Notes: generated by a model not told the origin, from the letters alone. A DNA stretch of 64,000 nt from Klebsiella pneumoniae (GCF_000742135.1 NZ_KN046818.1:930841-994840), one strand, 5' to 3'; counted from the first letter of the stretch, positions 8,437 to 21,594 are shown. Numbers and translations are program-made.

Positions 8437-9254
8437 GCCGCCGCTCCCTGCTCCTGCGGGATGGCGCCGATAAACTGGCCCATCAGCCTCATCTGCGCCA
8501 GCGCCATTTCCGGCCCGGTCTGTACTTTGCAACCACGTGCGGCGGCGAAAGTGAGCAACGGCGTCATCACCGGGGCGGTGACAACGTCGGCCACATGAGT
8601 GGTGCTGTCGAGCGTATCCAGAAGCGCCTGCGGTAGAGGCAGCTCATCAAATCCGGCCATGCCGGCCGGTGAGCCATTAACCAGTAGATCGAGGCCGTAA
8701 AGGGTGTCTGGCAGCGCGCTCAGTTGCACCGCCGGAAAGGCCTCAGCCAGAAGGTCATGCAGGCGCTGCCGGGTGGCCGGGGTTTGATCGTGCAGGGCCA
8801 GCCGACGGATCCCCGCCTCGCACAGTCCCCAGGCGATGGCGCTGCCGACGCCGCCGCAACCGGAGAGCAGCGCCTGCTTACCTGCCGGCTGAAAACCCTG
8901 CGCCTCGGCGGCGAGCTGAAAGCCGACGCCGTCCAGCATATCGCCCTGCAGGCGGCCATCCGCCAGCTTGCGGATCACATTGACGGCGTTGAGTCGGCGG
9001 GCGCGCGGCGTGAGGTCGTCGACCAGCGCGGCGGCGCGCTGCTTATGCGGCACCGTCACCAGCACGCCGGTCATGTTCTGCCAGCCGCGCAGGGCGTTTA
9101 GGTAGGCGGCCACCGCGTCCGGGACGATATCCACCGGGATCATGACGCTGTCCATGTGCTGTTCGGCAAAGTAGCGGTTGAAGTTATCTGGCGATTTCAC
9201 CTGGGCGATCGGATGACCAATCACGGCGACAACCTGGGTAGTTCCACTGACCAT
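8433..9254 (-). CDS. AroE-like shikimate/quinate dehydrogenase family protein
   Basis: A 273-aa protein of the shikimate dehydrogenase family and first gene of the operon. The start at 9254 is preceded by TGAGG 6 bases away; a second ATG 12 bases upstream has no good ribosome binding site. AroE landmarks present are GHPIAQVKSP near the N-terminus, VTVPHK with the catalytic Lys, AVNVI with the Asn, and GDMLDGVGF with the Asp of the catalytic pair. The Rossmann motif is GCGGVG. Two differences from housekeeping AroE stand out: the first Ser of the SxS substrate motif is Val, and NTDG has become MLDG. After the second Rossmann strand the residues are HDQT rather than NRT, which points to NAD+ and hence a catabolic direction. 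The substrate may be a shikimate analogue. Confidence 0.8.
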   Translation of the reverse strand: MVSGTTQVVAVIGHPIAQVKSPDNFNRYFAEQHMDSVMIPVDIVPDAVAAYLNALRGWQNMTGVLVTVPHKQRAAALVDDLTPRARRLNAVNVIRKLADGRLQGDMLDGVGFQLAAEAQGFQPAGKQALLSGCGGVGSAIAWGLCEAGIRRLALHDQTPATRQRLHDLLAEAFPAVQLSALPDTLYGLDLLVNGSPAGMAGFDELPLPQALLDTLDSTTHVADVVTAPVMTPLLTFAAARGCKVQTGPEMALAQMRLMGQFIGAIPQEQGAAA

Positions 9255-9406
9255 TTCAAACCTCATTTGTTAAATGAATGTTGTGAAAGTATTTCAGTGG
9301 AAGCTGGGAGCGACAACGAAGAATTCGGACATGTTGGTTGTTAATCGCACCATCGCTGCGATAATCGCAGGAAATCGATAATGATGTTGCAAAAATGTGA
9401 GCGAAT
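9255..9406. promoter_or_regulatory. Divergent control region of the AroE-like operon and the IclR gene
   Basis: This 152-bp A+T-rich region separates two divergent genes, the typical place for an IclR-type operator. A small palindrome CATTT-GTT-AAATG lies at 9264-9276. I could not assign promoters with confidence. Confidence 0.45.
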
Positions 9407-10165
9407 ATGCAAAACACCATTCATCCACGCGATCTGATCGTCGGTTTACAAAAAGGGCTGGCGCTAATTCAGCTTTTTTCCAAAACCTGCCCAAAGCTCA
9501 CCGTCGCCCAGACGGCGAAAATGAGCGGCCTGACGCAAAGCGCCGCGCGACGTTTTCTGCTGACGCTCCTGCATGAGCGCTATCTGCAAACCGACGGGCG
9601 CTATTACTGGCTTACCCCGAAGACGCTGCGGCTTGGCCAGGCCTATGTCGATTCGGCGCAGTTTCCCCGCATGGTACGGCCGATTGTCGAATACATTGCC
9701 AGCCGGACCGAAGAGCATGCCTCGGTGGGGGTGGTTGATGAAGATGAACTGGTCTATATCGCCCGCAGTCGGCATACGCCGTTCAACTCTACGTCGGTGC
9801 GGCTTGGGGAGCGGGTGCCCATTTTCTGTACCGCCGGGGGGCGATTGTGGCTGGCTTCGCTGCCGGAAGCAGAGTGTGAGACCGTCCTGCAGCGCATAAC
9901 CCGGGAACAACGTACCCCCTATACGGTGACCGATATCGCGTCGCTGATGGAGAAAATCGCCCAGGTACGGCGCCAGGGATACGCCACCATTGAGCAGGAG
10001 TTTGAGATTGGCATGCTGGTGCTGGCGGTGCCGTTAACCGACAGGGAAGGGACCTGGTGGGGGGCGCTGAGTCTGACCAGTCATCAATCGCGCACTTCGC
10101 TGGAAGCGTTATGCCGCGATCACCTCGATCTGCTCTACAGCGCGCAGGCGATGCTGGTGGGTTAA
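9407..10165 (+). CDS. IclR family transcriptional regulator (PcaR/PobR-like)
   Basis: A 252-aa regulator. The N-terminal winged helix-turn-helix (about residues 8-70) reads LQKGLALIQLFSKTCPKLTV and then AKMSGLTQSAARRFLLTL. The C-terminal IclR effector domain includes ASVGVVDEDELVYIAR and a conserved GYATIEQEFEIGMLVLAVP segment. It most resembles the subgroup that controls beta-ketoadipate and hydroxybenzoate genes. Divergent orientation from the AroE-like operon indicates that it controls that operon in response to a pathway ligand. Confidence 0.85.
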   Translation: MQNTIHPRDLIVGLQKGLALIQLFSKTCPKLTVAQTAKMSGLTQSAARRFLLTLLHERYLQTDGRYYWLTPKTLRLGQAYVDSAQFPRMVRPIVEYIASRTEEHASVGVVDEDELVYIARSRHTPFNSTSVRLGERVPIFCTAGGRLWLASLPEAECETVLQRITREQRTPYTVTDIASLMEKIAQVRRQGYATIEQEFEIGMLVLAVPLTDREGTWWGALSLTSHQSRTSLEALCRDHLDLLYSAQAMLVG

Positions 10166-10168
10166 ACA

Positions 10169-10189
10169 GGGCAGCCAGTGGCGCTGCCC
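10169..10189. terminator. Hairpin between convergent IclR and GG-leader peptide genes
   Basis: A 7-bp GC-rich stem (GGGCAGC / GCTGCCC) with a 7-base loop lies 3 bases after the IclR stop codon. No T-run follows on either strand, so termination would be weak. Confidence 0.45.
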
Positions 10190-10204
10190 TAAGATAGACG
10201 TCGC

Positions 10205-10537
10205 TTAGGCCGACGCTTTGGTCAGAAAGGTGTTCCAGTCGCTGGCCGCGTTATTCACGAAAGTATTCCAGCTGTTGCCGGCGGTGTTAACAAAGCTTCC
10301 CCAGTTTTCCTTTCCGGCGGTCACAAAGGTTTCCCAGTTTGACTGTCCGGTCAGGAAGGAACCAAACGCCATCGCGCTGTCGCCGACGAAGGAGGCAAAT
10401 GCGGTGCCGGAGGTCAGAACAAAAGAGGTGAAGCCGACGCCAGAGTTGGCGACAAAGCTGGCGAAGCCGCTGGCTGCGCCGAACAGATTAAAGCCACCGG
10501 AGATATACTCCATTTCGTTCAGTGTTAACTCTTTCAT
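10205..10537 (-). CDS. Microcin-like double-glycine leader peptide with 11-residue Phe/Trp repeats
   Basis: A 110-aa peptide. The first 15 residues, MKELTLNEMEYISGG, match the double-glycine leader of class II microcins (compare the microcin V leader MRTLTLNELDSVSGG), with cleavage expected after GG. The remaining 95 residues form about eight tandem units of 11 residues (two of them 10) with pattern [F/W]-x-[S/T]-F-[V/L] plus six mostly small or polar residues. The first four units begin with Phe and the last four with Trp. No cysteine is present. The start has AAGGA 7 bases upstream. There is no C39-peptidase exporter or immunity gene nearby. The periodicity would suit an amphipathic 11/3 helix at a membrane. 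It could be a bacteriocin, a secreted effector or a surface peptide; I know of no described function. Confidence 0.75.
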   Translation of the reverse strand: MKELTLNEMEYISGGFNLFGAASGFASFVANSGVGFTSFVLTSGTAFASFVGDSAMAFGSFLTGQSNWETFVTAGKENWGSFVNTAGNSWNTFVNNAASDWNTFLTKASA

Positions 10538-10566
10538 TGCAATTCCTTGTAGTGATTATTTCCCAA

Positions 10567-10580
10567 AGGGGCTAGAGCCC
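10567..10580. promoter_or_regulatory. Short GC palindrome upstream of the GG-leader peptide start
   Basis: GGGGCTAGAGCCCC lies about 30 bases upstream of the peptide start codon. It would form a hairpin in its 5' leader or act as a protein site. No strong -35/-10 pair was identified between 10538 and 10740. Confidence 0.35.
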
Positions 10581-10729
10581 CGGCGAAAGGTAGCATTGCA
10601 GGACCGTGCGGCGCGAGTGATGCCCGATGCGTACTGGCTCAATTTTTCCTCATTTTTTGATATGAAAGATAGCGGGAAAGCGATGGGGGAGGGGAGGGAA
10701 GTATGAAATGAGAAAGAATCCGGTGAGGG

Positions 10730-10763
10730 AACAGAAAAGAAAAGCCCCGTAAAAACGGGGCCT
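10730..10763 (-). terminator. Terminator of the cyo operon
   Basis: On the minus strand GCCCCGT-(4-base A/T loop)-ACGGGGC (arms 10755-10761 and 10744-10750) is followed by CTTTTCTTTTCT, a clear Rho-independent terminator just after cyoE. Confidence 0.85.
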
Positions 10764-10785
10764 TAGAGCGTACTGGAGTGCGTAA

Positions 10786-11673
10786 TTATCTCACGTAAGC
10801 CAGCAGACTATGTGAATCCGGCACCATAAAGTCAACGGACATCATCACGGACAGCGCGGTGATGGCGACGATAGAAAAGACGAACAGCTTACGCGCCCAG
10901 ACTTTATCATCGGCCACTTTATAGCCACGCAGCGCCATGCCCAGCCACCAGACGCTGACCGCTGCCGCCACGACCAGGTATTTATACCCGGCGTAGCCGC
11001 CCAGCGAGAGCATCAGGGTTGCCACGGCAAAGGCGACGATGTACAGCGTAATATGGTTTTTGGCGACCGAAATGCCTTTCACCACCGGCAGTACCGGAAT
11101 ATTCGCCGCCTGATAATCCTTAAAGCGGAAAATCGCGATGGCGTAGGAGTGAGGCATCTGCCACAGGCTAAAGATAGCCAGCAGGATCGCCGCACCGCTG
11201 TCGAAATCACCGGTGACCGCGCAGTAGCCAATCACCGGCGGCGCAGCGCCGGAGAGTGAGCCAATCAGCGTGCCGTAGACGGAGTGGCGTTTCATGTACA
11301 GGCTGTAGACGCCGACATAAACCACGAACCCCATCACCCCCAGCCAGCAGGCCAGCGGGTTAGCGCCGAACCACAGCAGCATGAAGCCAGCAATACCCAG
11401 CAAGGTGGCGTACACCAGCGAAGCTTCTGGCGAGATCAGCCCTTTGACCAGCACCCGGTTTTTCGTCCGTTCCATCTTACGATCGATGTCCCGGTCGATG
11501 TAGTTGTTGAATACACAACCCGAGGCGACCACCAGGGATACTCCAAGGAGCGTCCAGACGAACAGCGGATAGTCGATGTGGCCTTTGGAGGCCAGCAGGA
11601 AACCGCCGATCACGGAGATCAGGTTGCCAAAAATAATGCCTGGTTTCGTTACTTGCAGGTATTGCTTAAACAT
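10786..11673 (-). CDS. cyoE: Protoheme IX farnesyltransferase (heme O synthase)
   Basis: A 295-aa polytopic membrane prenyltransferase of the UbiA family. It converts heme b to heme o for the binuclear centre of the bo3 oxidase. The start [17 protein letters not shown] at 11673 gives the E. coli-like length; the longer frame runs back into cyoD. The first Asp-rich motif is [18 protein letters not shown] (about residues 58-75). A second conserved loop occurs around [15 protein letters not shown]. It is the last gene of cyoABCDE, 11 bp after cyoD. Confidence 0.97.
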   Translation of the reverse strand: MFKQYLQVTKPGIIFGNLISVIGGFLLASKGHIDYPLFVWTLLGVSLVVASGCVFNNYIDRDIDRKMERTKNRVLVKGLISPEASLVYATLLGIAGFMLLWFGANPLACWLGVMGFVVYVGVYSLYMKRHSVYGTLIGSLSGAAPPVIGYCAVTGDFDSGAAILLAIFSLWQMPHSYAIAIFRFKDYQAANIPVLPVVKGISVAKNHITLYIVAFAVATLMLSLGGYAGYKYLVVAAAVSVWWLGMALRGYKVADDKVWARKLFVFSIVAITALSVMMSVDFMVPDSHSLLAYVR

Positions 11674-11684
11674 ACTCGCCGCTC

Positions 11685-12013
11685 TTAGTGCATCATCATG
11701 TTGTAGTTCAGGTTCCACATAATCCAGATGGAGCCGACAACCACGATCGCAATGATGATTACGGTGAAGATAAATGCGGTCAGGTTCCAACCTTCATCGG
11801 ACTTGCTGTTCATATGCAGGAAGTACACGAGGTGTACCACGATCTGCACCACAGCGGTCACCAGAATGGTGCCAAGGATAACCGCATGCGAGGCGGAGCC
11901 ACTCATCACCATGGCGAACGGAATGACCGTCAGGATGATGGACAGGATAAATCCTGTCATGTAGCTCTTCACGCTGCCGTGAGAAGCGCCGCTATGATCG
12001 GTAGAATGACTCA

Positions 12014-12014
<1 letters not shown>
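11685..12014 (-). CDS. cyoD: Cytochrome bo3 ubiquinol oxidase subunit IV
   Basis: A 109-aa subunit with three hydrophobic helices and a His-containing N-terminus ([18 protein letters not shown]). It stabilises the oxidase and assists assembly of the CuB site. The start at 12014 shares one base with the cyoC stop (TAATG). Length matches E. coli CyoD. Confidence 0.97.
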
Positions 12015-15579
<3,565 letters not shown>

Positions 15580-15619
15580 TCAATTCCACGGGATCTGGTG
15601 GCGTTTAAAGTGTATGGGC

Positions 15620-15648
15620 ATTTTACGGTAAGGTTGCATTACTGTAAA
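15620..15648 (-). promoter_or_regulatory. Candidate sigma-70 promoter of cyoABCDE
   Basis: On the minus strand TTTACA (15643-15648) and TAAAAT (15620-15625) are separated by exactly 17 bases, about 50 bp upstream of cyoA. Confidence 0.7.
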
Positions 15649-15996
15649 CATGATTGGATCTCTGTCAGTTCTGTGTTAGCGGCTTCTGCTTGGTTTGTCA
15701 CATATGTAACGTAGTGTTACTTAATCGCTTGCAAAGCCTGATTTTCGTGGGATTGATAACGAAAGGGATAAGAAAAGGAGTGCTTAGCGGCTAATGGGCA
15801 TAACCACCCACAAATTAGAACAATTGTTTAACATTTAATTATCAAATAAAAGACATTGTGAAAACGAAAAATAAAATCCCCGGAGCTGAATCGGTTAAAT
15901 TATTTAAAGAGTCGAACGAAAACTGTCAATAATTTCCAGAAATCAAAAACGCACAAAACAACAAATAGCGCGGCGGACAATATAAAAGCGTTAATA

Positions 15997-16032
15997 AGCC
16001 GTTATAATTACGTTTCGTAATTACAACGGCTA
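15997..16032. terminator. Long A+T-containing inverted repeat beyond ampG
   Basis: Arms of about 15 bp (AGCCGTT-A-TAATTAC and GTAATTA-C-AACGGCT, one internal mismatch) flank the 5-base loop GTTTC, 18 bp after the ampG stop. It probably terminates or protects the yajG-ampG transcript. Confidence 0.65.
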
Positions 16033-16049
16033 ATAATGATGCTGGATCC

Positions 16050-17525
16050 TTAAATCAGGCGGGTTTTACGCAGCGCCAGATAGTCAAGCAGGCCGCCGAA
16101 CAAAATCCCGCCGACGGCGGTGAGCGCGGCAACCTCCAGCAGGCCGGACAGGAAGGAGAACGACGTATAATCCAGCGCGTTGAGGATCAGCAGCGCCAGC
16201 CACACCGCGAGCAGCAGGCAGCCCAGTGTCAGGATCCCCAGCGCCAGCGCATAGGCCTGCGGGAACTCGCTACGCGGCATAAAGCTTGCGGTGCGTTGGG
16301 TATGCTCAAGCGTTTGCCGGCACAGCAGCAATAGGGCAATCCCCGGCACCGCCGCAACGACAGAGAAGAGATAGAAGGTCGACCAGCCGTGAGCCTCGAC
16401 AAACCAGCCGGCAATCGGCCCAACGTATACGCGACCGACCGCAGAGAGCGCCGAGAGCAGCGCGAACTGGGTGGCGGAGAACGACTTATTGCATAGCGTC
16501 ATCAGCAGCGCGACAAATGCCGCCGTCCCCATTCCCCCGCACAGGTTTTCAAAGAATACCGCGGTCGCCATGGAATAGAGGTGCTTATCGGTAATCGACA
16601 GCAGCCAGTAGCCGGCGTTAGAGACCCCCTGCAGCAAACCGAAAATGAGCAGTGCCCGAAACAGCGTCAGCCGCTGCATCAGGACGCCTCCGTACAGGGC
16701 GCCGAGAATGGTGGCGAACAGGCCTAAGGTTTTGTTCACCATTCCCACTTCGCCAGCGTCAAATCCCACGCCGCGGATCAGGAAGGTGGTGGTCAGGCTC
16801 ATGGCAAACGCATCGCCAAGCTTATAAAGGACGATGAGCAGCAGAATCAGCCAGGCGTTGTTGCGGCCGAAAAAATCGCGCAGCGGTTCGGCTACCGCCT
16901 GCTCGAGCGATCTGGGAACCGGGATAACGTCGCTCGGTTCGGGCGCCAGCAGCGTGGCGATAATGCAGGGCACCAGCAGCGCCGCCATCAGCCAGTACAT
17001 CCCCTGCCAGCCGAGATAGCGGTCGGCAAGCCACAGGGCCAGTCCACCGGAGACCAGCATCCCCAGGCGATAGCCCAGCACGCTGATCGCGGCGCCGGCG
17101 CCACGCTCTTCTGCTGGCAACACGTCGGTTTTCCAGGCGTCGAACACAATATCCTGCGACGCCGAGCAGAATGCGATCACCACCGCCAGCGCCGCCATCC
17201 AGCGTAATTGGGTGACCGGCTCAAGAAAGCCCATCGTCGCGATCGCCAGCAGGAGTAATACCTGGGTGGTCAACAGCCAACCGCGACGACGCCCAAGAAA
17301 CGGCGGCGTGTAGCGGTCCATCAGCGGGGACCAGAGGAATTTAAAGACATAGGCCTGGCCGACGAGCGAGAAAAAACCGATCGTTTTCAGATCGATATTT
17401 TCCACCGTCATCCAGGCCTGCAGGGTACCGGAGGTGAGGGCCAGCGGCAGACCGGAGGCGAAGCCAAGGATCAGCAAAATGGCTGATTTCGGCTGCTGAA
17501 AAATGCGTAAGTAATGACTGGACAT
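16050..17525 (-). CDS. ampG: Muropeptide MFS transporter AmpG
   Basis: A 491-aa inner-membrane permease that imports GlcNAc-anhydroMurNAc muropeptides for cell-wall recycling. It thereby feeds the signal for AmpR-dependent beta-lactamase induction. The start MSSHYLRIFQQPKSAILLIL at 17525 gives the E. coli length; the 4-codon extension lacks support. Many hydrophobic helices and the segment SGLPLALTSGTLQAW near the N-terminus are typical. It is downstream of yajG in the same direction with a hairpin in between. Confidence 0.96.
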   Translation of the reverse strand: MSSHYLRIFQQPKSAILLILGFASGLPLALTSGTLQAWMTVENIDLKTIGFFSLVGQAYVFKFLWSPLMDRYTPPFLGRRRGWLLTTQVLLLLAIATMGFLEPVTQLRWMAALAVVIAFCSASQDIVFDAWKTDVLPAEERGAGAAISVLGYRLGMLVSGGLALWLADRYLGWQGMYWLMAALLVPCIIATLLAPEPSDVIPVPRSLEQAVAEPLRDFFGRNNAWLILLLIVLYKLGDAFAMSLTTTFLIRGVGFDAGEVGMVNKTLGLFATILGALYGGVLMQRLTLFRALLIFGLLQGVSNAGYWLLSITDKHLYSMATAVFFENLCGGMGTAAFVALLMTLCNKSFSATQFALLSALSAVGRVYVGPIAGWFVEAHGWSTFYLFSVVAAVPGIALLLLCRQTLEHTQRTASFMPRSEFPQAYALALGILTLGCLLLAVWLALLILNALDYTSFSFLSGLLEVAALTAVGGILFGGLLDYLALRKTRLI

Positions 17526-17537
17526 AGCATAAAGCAC

Positions 17538-17559
17538 GAACCCGGCGGAGGCCGGGTTC
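17538..17559 (-). terminator. Hairpin between yajG and ampG
   Basis: A perfect 9-bp stem (GAACCCGGC / GCCGGGTTC) with a 4-base loop lies 10 bp after the yajG stop and 12 bp before the ampG start. Only a short weak T-run follows, so it is more likely an attenuator or RNA-stabilising hairpin than a full terminator. Confidence 0.6.
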
Positions 17560-17568
17560 GCGATAGCA

Positions 17569-18147
17569 TTAACGCGCGTTTTGCTTGATGAAATCGTGGA
17601 TGCTGGTGTCCTGCGCCATATCGGCGATGGTATCGGTCAGGACGCTGTTGACGGCATCAGCGATGTTTTTGTTCGAGGCCTGGAAGGCGCCTTCAACGGA
17701 GTAGCTGGCACGGTAGTTTTTGGTCATTTTCGTGCCGTTTGCCGCGGTGGCGATGATGGCGATATCGGCTTTGGTGGCGATGTTATAGCGCACGTTACCC
17801 TGAGAGACGTCAGCATAGAGTTTGTTGACGATGATCTGCAGATCGACCGCGCCGTTCGGGCCAATCATGTAGCCGCGAGACGTCATCTGTTTCTCCAGCA
17901 CTTCCTGCAGCAGGAAGCGCAGATCGCGGGAGGCGGTGAGAGTGACCAGCTGATTGTCACGCGTCACTTTCGCCAGCGCCTGGTCCGGACGCTGATCGGC
18001 GCCGTTGATGCTGACGGTCACGCCCATCAGGCTTGGATCCTGCTGCGGCAGCGTGATTTTCGGCGATACTTCAATGGTGGTCGGCGGCGTGGCGCATCCT
18101 GCCAGCATAAACATGGCGACCAACGGGAAAAGAATCTTCTTAAGCAT
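17569..18147 (-). CDS. yajG: YajG family lipoprotein
   Basis: A 192-aa lipoprotein. The signal peptide MLKKILFPLVAMFMLAGC ends in the lipobox LAGC (Cys18), and the next residues do not show the Asp+2 inner-membrane retention signal. The family has no assigned activity. It sits upstream of ampG as in E. coli and probably shares its transcript. Confidence 0.93.
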   Translation of the reverse strand: MLKKILFPLVAMFMLAGCATPPTTIEVSPKITLPQQDPSLMGVTVSINGADQRPDQALAKVTRDNQLVTLTASRDLRFLLQEVLEKQMTSRGYMIGPNGAVDLQIIVNKLYADVSQGNVRYNIATKADIAIIATAANGTKMTKNYRASYSVEGAFQASNKNIADAVNSVLTDTIADMAQDTSIHDFIKQNAR

Positions 18148-18449
18148 GTTCAGGTCTCAACGCATGGTGTTGTTATAAGGAAAATTACCGCCATCATAGC
18201 ATTGCCAACGGCAAGGGGAAGTGGCAACGCGTGTAAATCCATCGTGCTGGCGGTTTTCTGAGCGTCCCGCCACGGTTAATGGCTCGTTCCCCGACGGATT
18301 TGGCGACCAGAGCCAGTAAACGTGATACTTTTGAATGAAAATATCAGAACAATGCTAATTTTTTGTTGTTTTCTCCTAATGGAAGCGGTAAAAGCGGCTA
18401 ACATTTAAATGGAGTGGCGGCATCTCAGCGTTGTCGGAGGAGAAAATTC
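18148..18449. other. 302-bp divergent yajG-bolA intergenic region
   Basis: No gene is supported. The right part is A+T-rich and carries the bolA promoter region (see 18395-18403). A yajG promoter must lie in the left part but was not resolved. Confidence 0.5.
18395..18403 (+). promoter_or_regulatory. Gearbox-like -10 element of the bolA promoter
   Basis: CGGCTAACA resembles the gearbox -10 (CGGCAAGTA / CGGCTAGTA) of E. coli bolA1p, a growth-phase and sigma-S-dependent promoter. It lies about 47 bp upstream of the bolA start. The -35 part is not clear. Confidence 0.5.
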
Positions 18450-18767
18450 ATGATGATACGTGAACAGATCGAAGCAAAACTTAGAGCAGCGTTCGACCCG
18501 ATGTATCTCGAAGTCGTGGATGAAAGTTATCGTCACAACGTCCCTGCGGGCTCTGAAAGTCATTTTAAAGTGGTGTTAGTGAGCGATCGCTTCACTGGCG
18601 AGCGTTTCCTCAATCGCCACCGTATGATCTACGGCACGCTAACCGAGGAGCTGTCGAATACGGTGCATGCCCTGGCGCTGCACACCTACACGATTAAAGA
18701 ATGGGAAGCATTACAGGATACGGTATTTGCTTCGCCGCCGTGCCGCGGCGCAGGGAGTATCGCTTAG
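18450..18767 (+). CDS. bolA: Transcriptional regulator BolA
   Basis: A 105-aa BolA/IbaG-family protein that affects cell shape and biofilm formation and binds [2Fe-2S] with monothiol glutaredoxins. The segment [20 protein letters not shown] contains the class II KH-like core and is followed by HRMIYGTL with the conserved His. The start is one of two adjacent ATGs (18450 or 18453) behind the strong ribosome binding site GGAGGAG; the longer frame from 18414 would lie upstream of that site. A terminator follows at 18823. Confidence 0.95.
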   Translation: MMIREQIEAKLRAAFDPMYLEVVDESYRHNVPAGSESHFKVVLVSDRFTGERFLNRHRMIYGTLTEELSNTVHALALHTYTIKEWEALQDTVFASPPCRGAGSIA

Positions 18768-18822
18768 AAATCCCATTTGCAACCGCTGGCGCTTTTCCAG
18801 TATGTTGCTTGCAGATTTAGCA

Positions 18823-18850
18823 AAAACGGCCTACGGGCCGTTTTGTTTTG
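18823..18850 (+). terminator. bolA terminator
   Basis: A 9-bp stem AAAACGGCC / GGCCGTTTT with the loop TACG is followed by GTTTTG. Confidence 0.85.
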
Positions 18851-18937
18851 CCTGGAAAATGCGCAAAGTCAGCGCTTTTGCGGGCAAATTTGAGCGGGAA
18901 ATGTGAAAAATGCCGCAGCACCAGGCGACAACCGTTC

Positions 18938-18966
18938 TCGACTCACAAAAGTGATGCCGCTATAAT
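18938..18966 (+). promoter_or_regulatory. tig promoter (sigma-70)
   Basis: TCGACT (18938-18943) and a consensus TATAAT (18961-18966) are separated by 17 bases, about 145 bp upstream of tig. Confidence 0.75.
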
Positions 18967-19103
18967 GCCGCGTCTTATATATGAATGTCTTCGGGATGAT
19001 TCTGACGACAGGGAATGTGTTTCTGATTTGAAGAGGGCATCCCGGTTCTGCGAAGCCACCTACACGCGCTTCCAGAGTTGACCGAGCACTGTGATTTTTT
19101 TGA

Positions 19104-20411
<1,308 letters not shown>

Positions 20412-20439
20412 TTTCGCCGCTATCGTTTAAGGTTCGAGC

Positions 20440-20476
20440 AAAAACCCGTTGCCGAAAGGCGGCGGGTTTTTTTTTA
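20440..20476 (+). terminator. tig terminator
   Basis: A stem AAAACCCG..GCC / GGC..CGGGTTTT with two central G-U pairs and loop GAAA is followed by a run of T. Confidence 0.88.
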
Positions 20477-20548
20477 AGATAATGATAGCCACAGGCACGG
20501 TGCGAAAACGCATTAACCATGATAGCGTTACAGCAAAAGCTTGTTATG

Positions 20549-20577
20549 CTTGAAATATGGCAACACCATCCCCATTA
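20549..20577 (+). promoter_or_regulatory. Sigma-32 (heat-shock) promoter of clpP-clpX
   Basis: CTTGAA (20549-20554) and CCCCATTA (20570-20577) with a 15-base spacer match the sigma-32 consensus. Heat-shock control of clpPX is well known in E. coli. Confidence 0.8.
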
Positions 20578-20720
20578 CCGGGGGAGGCAACTGCATCCGC
20601 AATCGCACGCGTATTGAAGAGGCGGTGACGCATTCAGCGGATAGAAACTGTGGCTGATAATCCGTCCGTAAGGTTACAATCAGTGCAGCAGGTATTTTAA
20701 AATTACTCCAGGAGACGGAA

Positions 20721-21344
20721 ATGTCATACAGTGGCGAACGAGACAACTTTGCACCCCATATGGCCCTGGTGCCGATGGTCATTGAACAGACCTCACGCGG
20801 TGAACGTTCTTTTGATATCTACTCCCGTCTGCTTAAGGAACGCGTCATTTTTCTGACCGGCCAGGTCGAAGACCACATGGCAAACCTGATCGTGGCGCAG
20901 ATGCTGTTTCTGGAAGCGGAAAACCCGGAAAAAGACATTTACCTGTACATTAACTCTCCGGGCGGGGTAATCACCGCCGGGATGTCGATTTATGACACCA
21001 TGAAGTTCATCAAGCCGGATGTCAGCACCATCTGTATGGGGCAGGCCGCTTCTATGGGCGCGTTCCTGCTGACCGCCGGGGCGAAAGGCAAGCGCTTCTG
21101 CCTGCCGAACTCCCGCGTGATGATCCACCAGCCGCTGGGCGGCTATCAGGGACAGGCGACGGATATTGAGATCCACGCCCGTGAAATCCTGAAGGTGAAA
21201 GGACGCATGAATGAGCTGATGGCGCATCATACCGGCCAGTCTCTTGAGCAGATTGAGCGTGACACCGAGCGTGACCGCTTCCTGTCTGCTGCGGAAGCCG
21301 TGGAGTACGGGCTGGTCGACTCTATTTTGACCCATCGTAATTGA
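20721..21344 (+). CDS. clpP: ATP-dependent Clp protease proteolytic subunit
   Basis: A 207-aa serine protease that forms the 14-mer chamber served by ClpX or ClpA. The catalytic triad is in place: Ser111 in GQAASMGAF, His136 in RVMIHQPLG and Asp185 in ERDRFLS. The N-terminal propeptide region [14 protein letters not shown] is retained. Length equals E. coli ClpP. clpX follows after 250 bp with a hairpin in between. Confidence 0.98.
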   Translation: MSYSGERDNFAPHMALVPMVIEQTSRGERSFDIYSRLLKERVIFLTGQVEDHMANLIVAQMLFLEAENPEKDIYLYINSPGGVITAGMSIYDTMKFIKPDVSTICMGQAASMGAFLLTAGAKGKRFCLPNSRVMIHQPLGGYQGQATDIEIHAREILKVKGRMNELMAHHTGQSLEQIERDTERDRFLSAAEAVEYGLVDSILTHRN

Positions 21345-21442
21345 TGCCCAAGGCGCAAGGGTGCCGCTTTACGCTTCATCCTTCTCGCCACGTCTGTGCG
21401 AGCGGTTGGCTTTTATTCGGCCGCTTGTCTGGCAGGCTTGCG

Positions 21443-21463
21443 GCCGGTGGCTTCGCTACCGGC
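21443..21463 (+). promoter_or_regulatory. Hairpin in the clpP-clpX spacer
   Basis: GCCGGTGGC-TTC-GCTACCGGC forms a 9-bp stem with one G-U pair. It probably modulates read-through or RNA stability between clpP and clpX. A TATACT hexamer at 21491-21496 could be the -10 of a separate clpX promoter, but its -35 is poor. Confidence 0.5.
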
Positions 21464-21594
21464 TCGATGTAGCGCGAAGGATTTTGTGTATATACTAATG
21501 AAGGGCGGCACAACGCTATATGGCGGCTTGCGCCTGAGAATGGCATTTGCGTCGTCGTGTGCGGCACAAAGAACTTAAAAAGAGGTTTGGACTC

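Larger units (their letters stand above)
20412..20720. other. 309-bp tig-clpP intergenic region
   Basis: It holds the tig terminator at its left and the heat-shock promoter of clpP (20549-20577). No further gene is supported. Confidence 0.6.

Noticed and set aside
10218-10706. A 162-codon plus-strand frame over the GG-leader peptide
   Set aside because: The minus-strand frame has a ribosome binding site, a recognisable leader and a regular repeat. The plus-strand frame is repetitive only as its mirror image.
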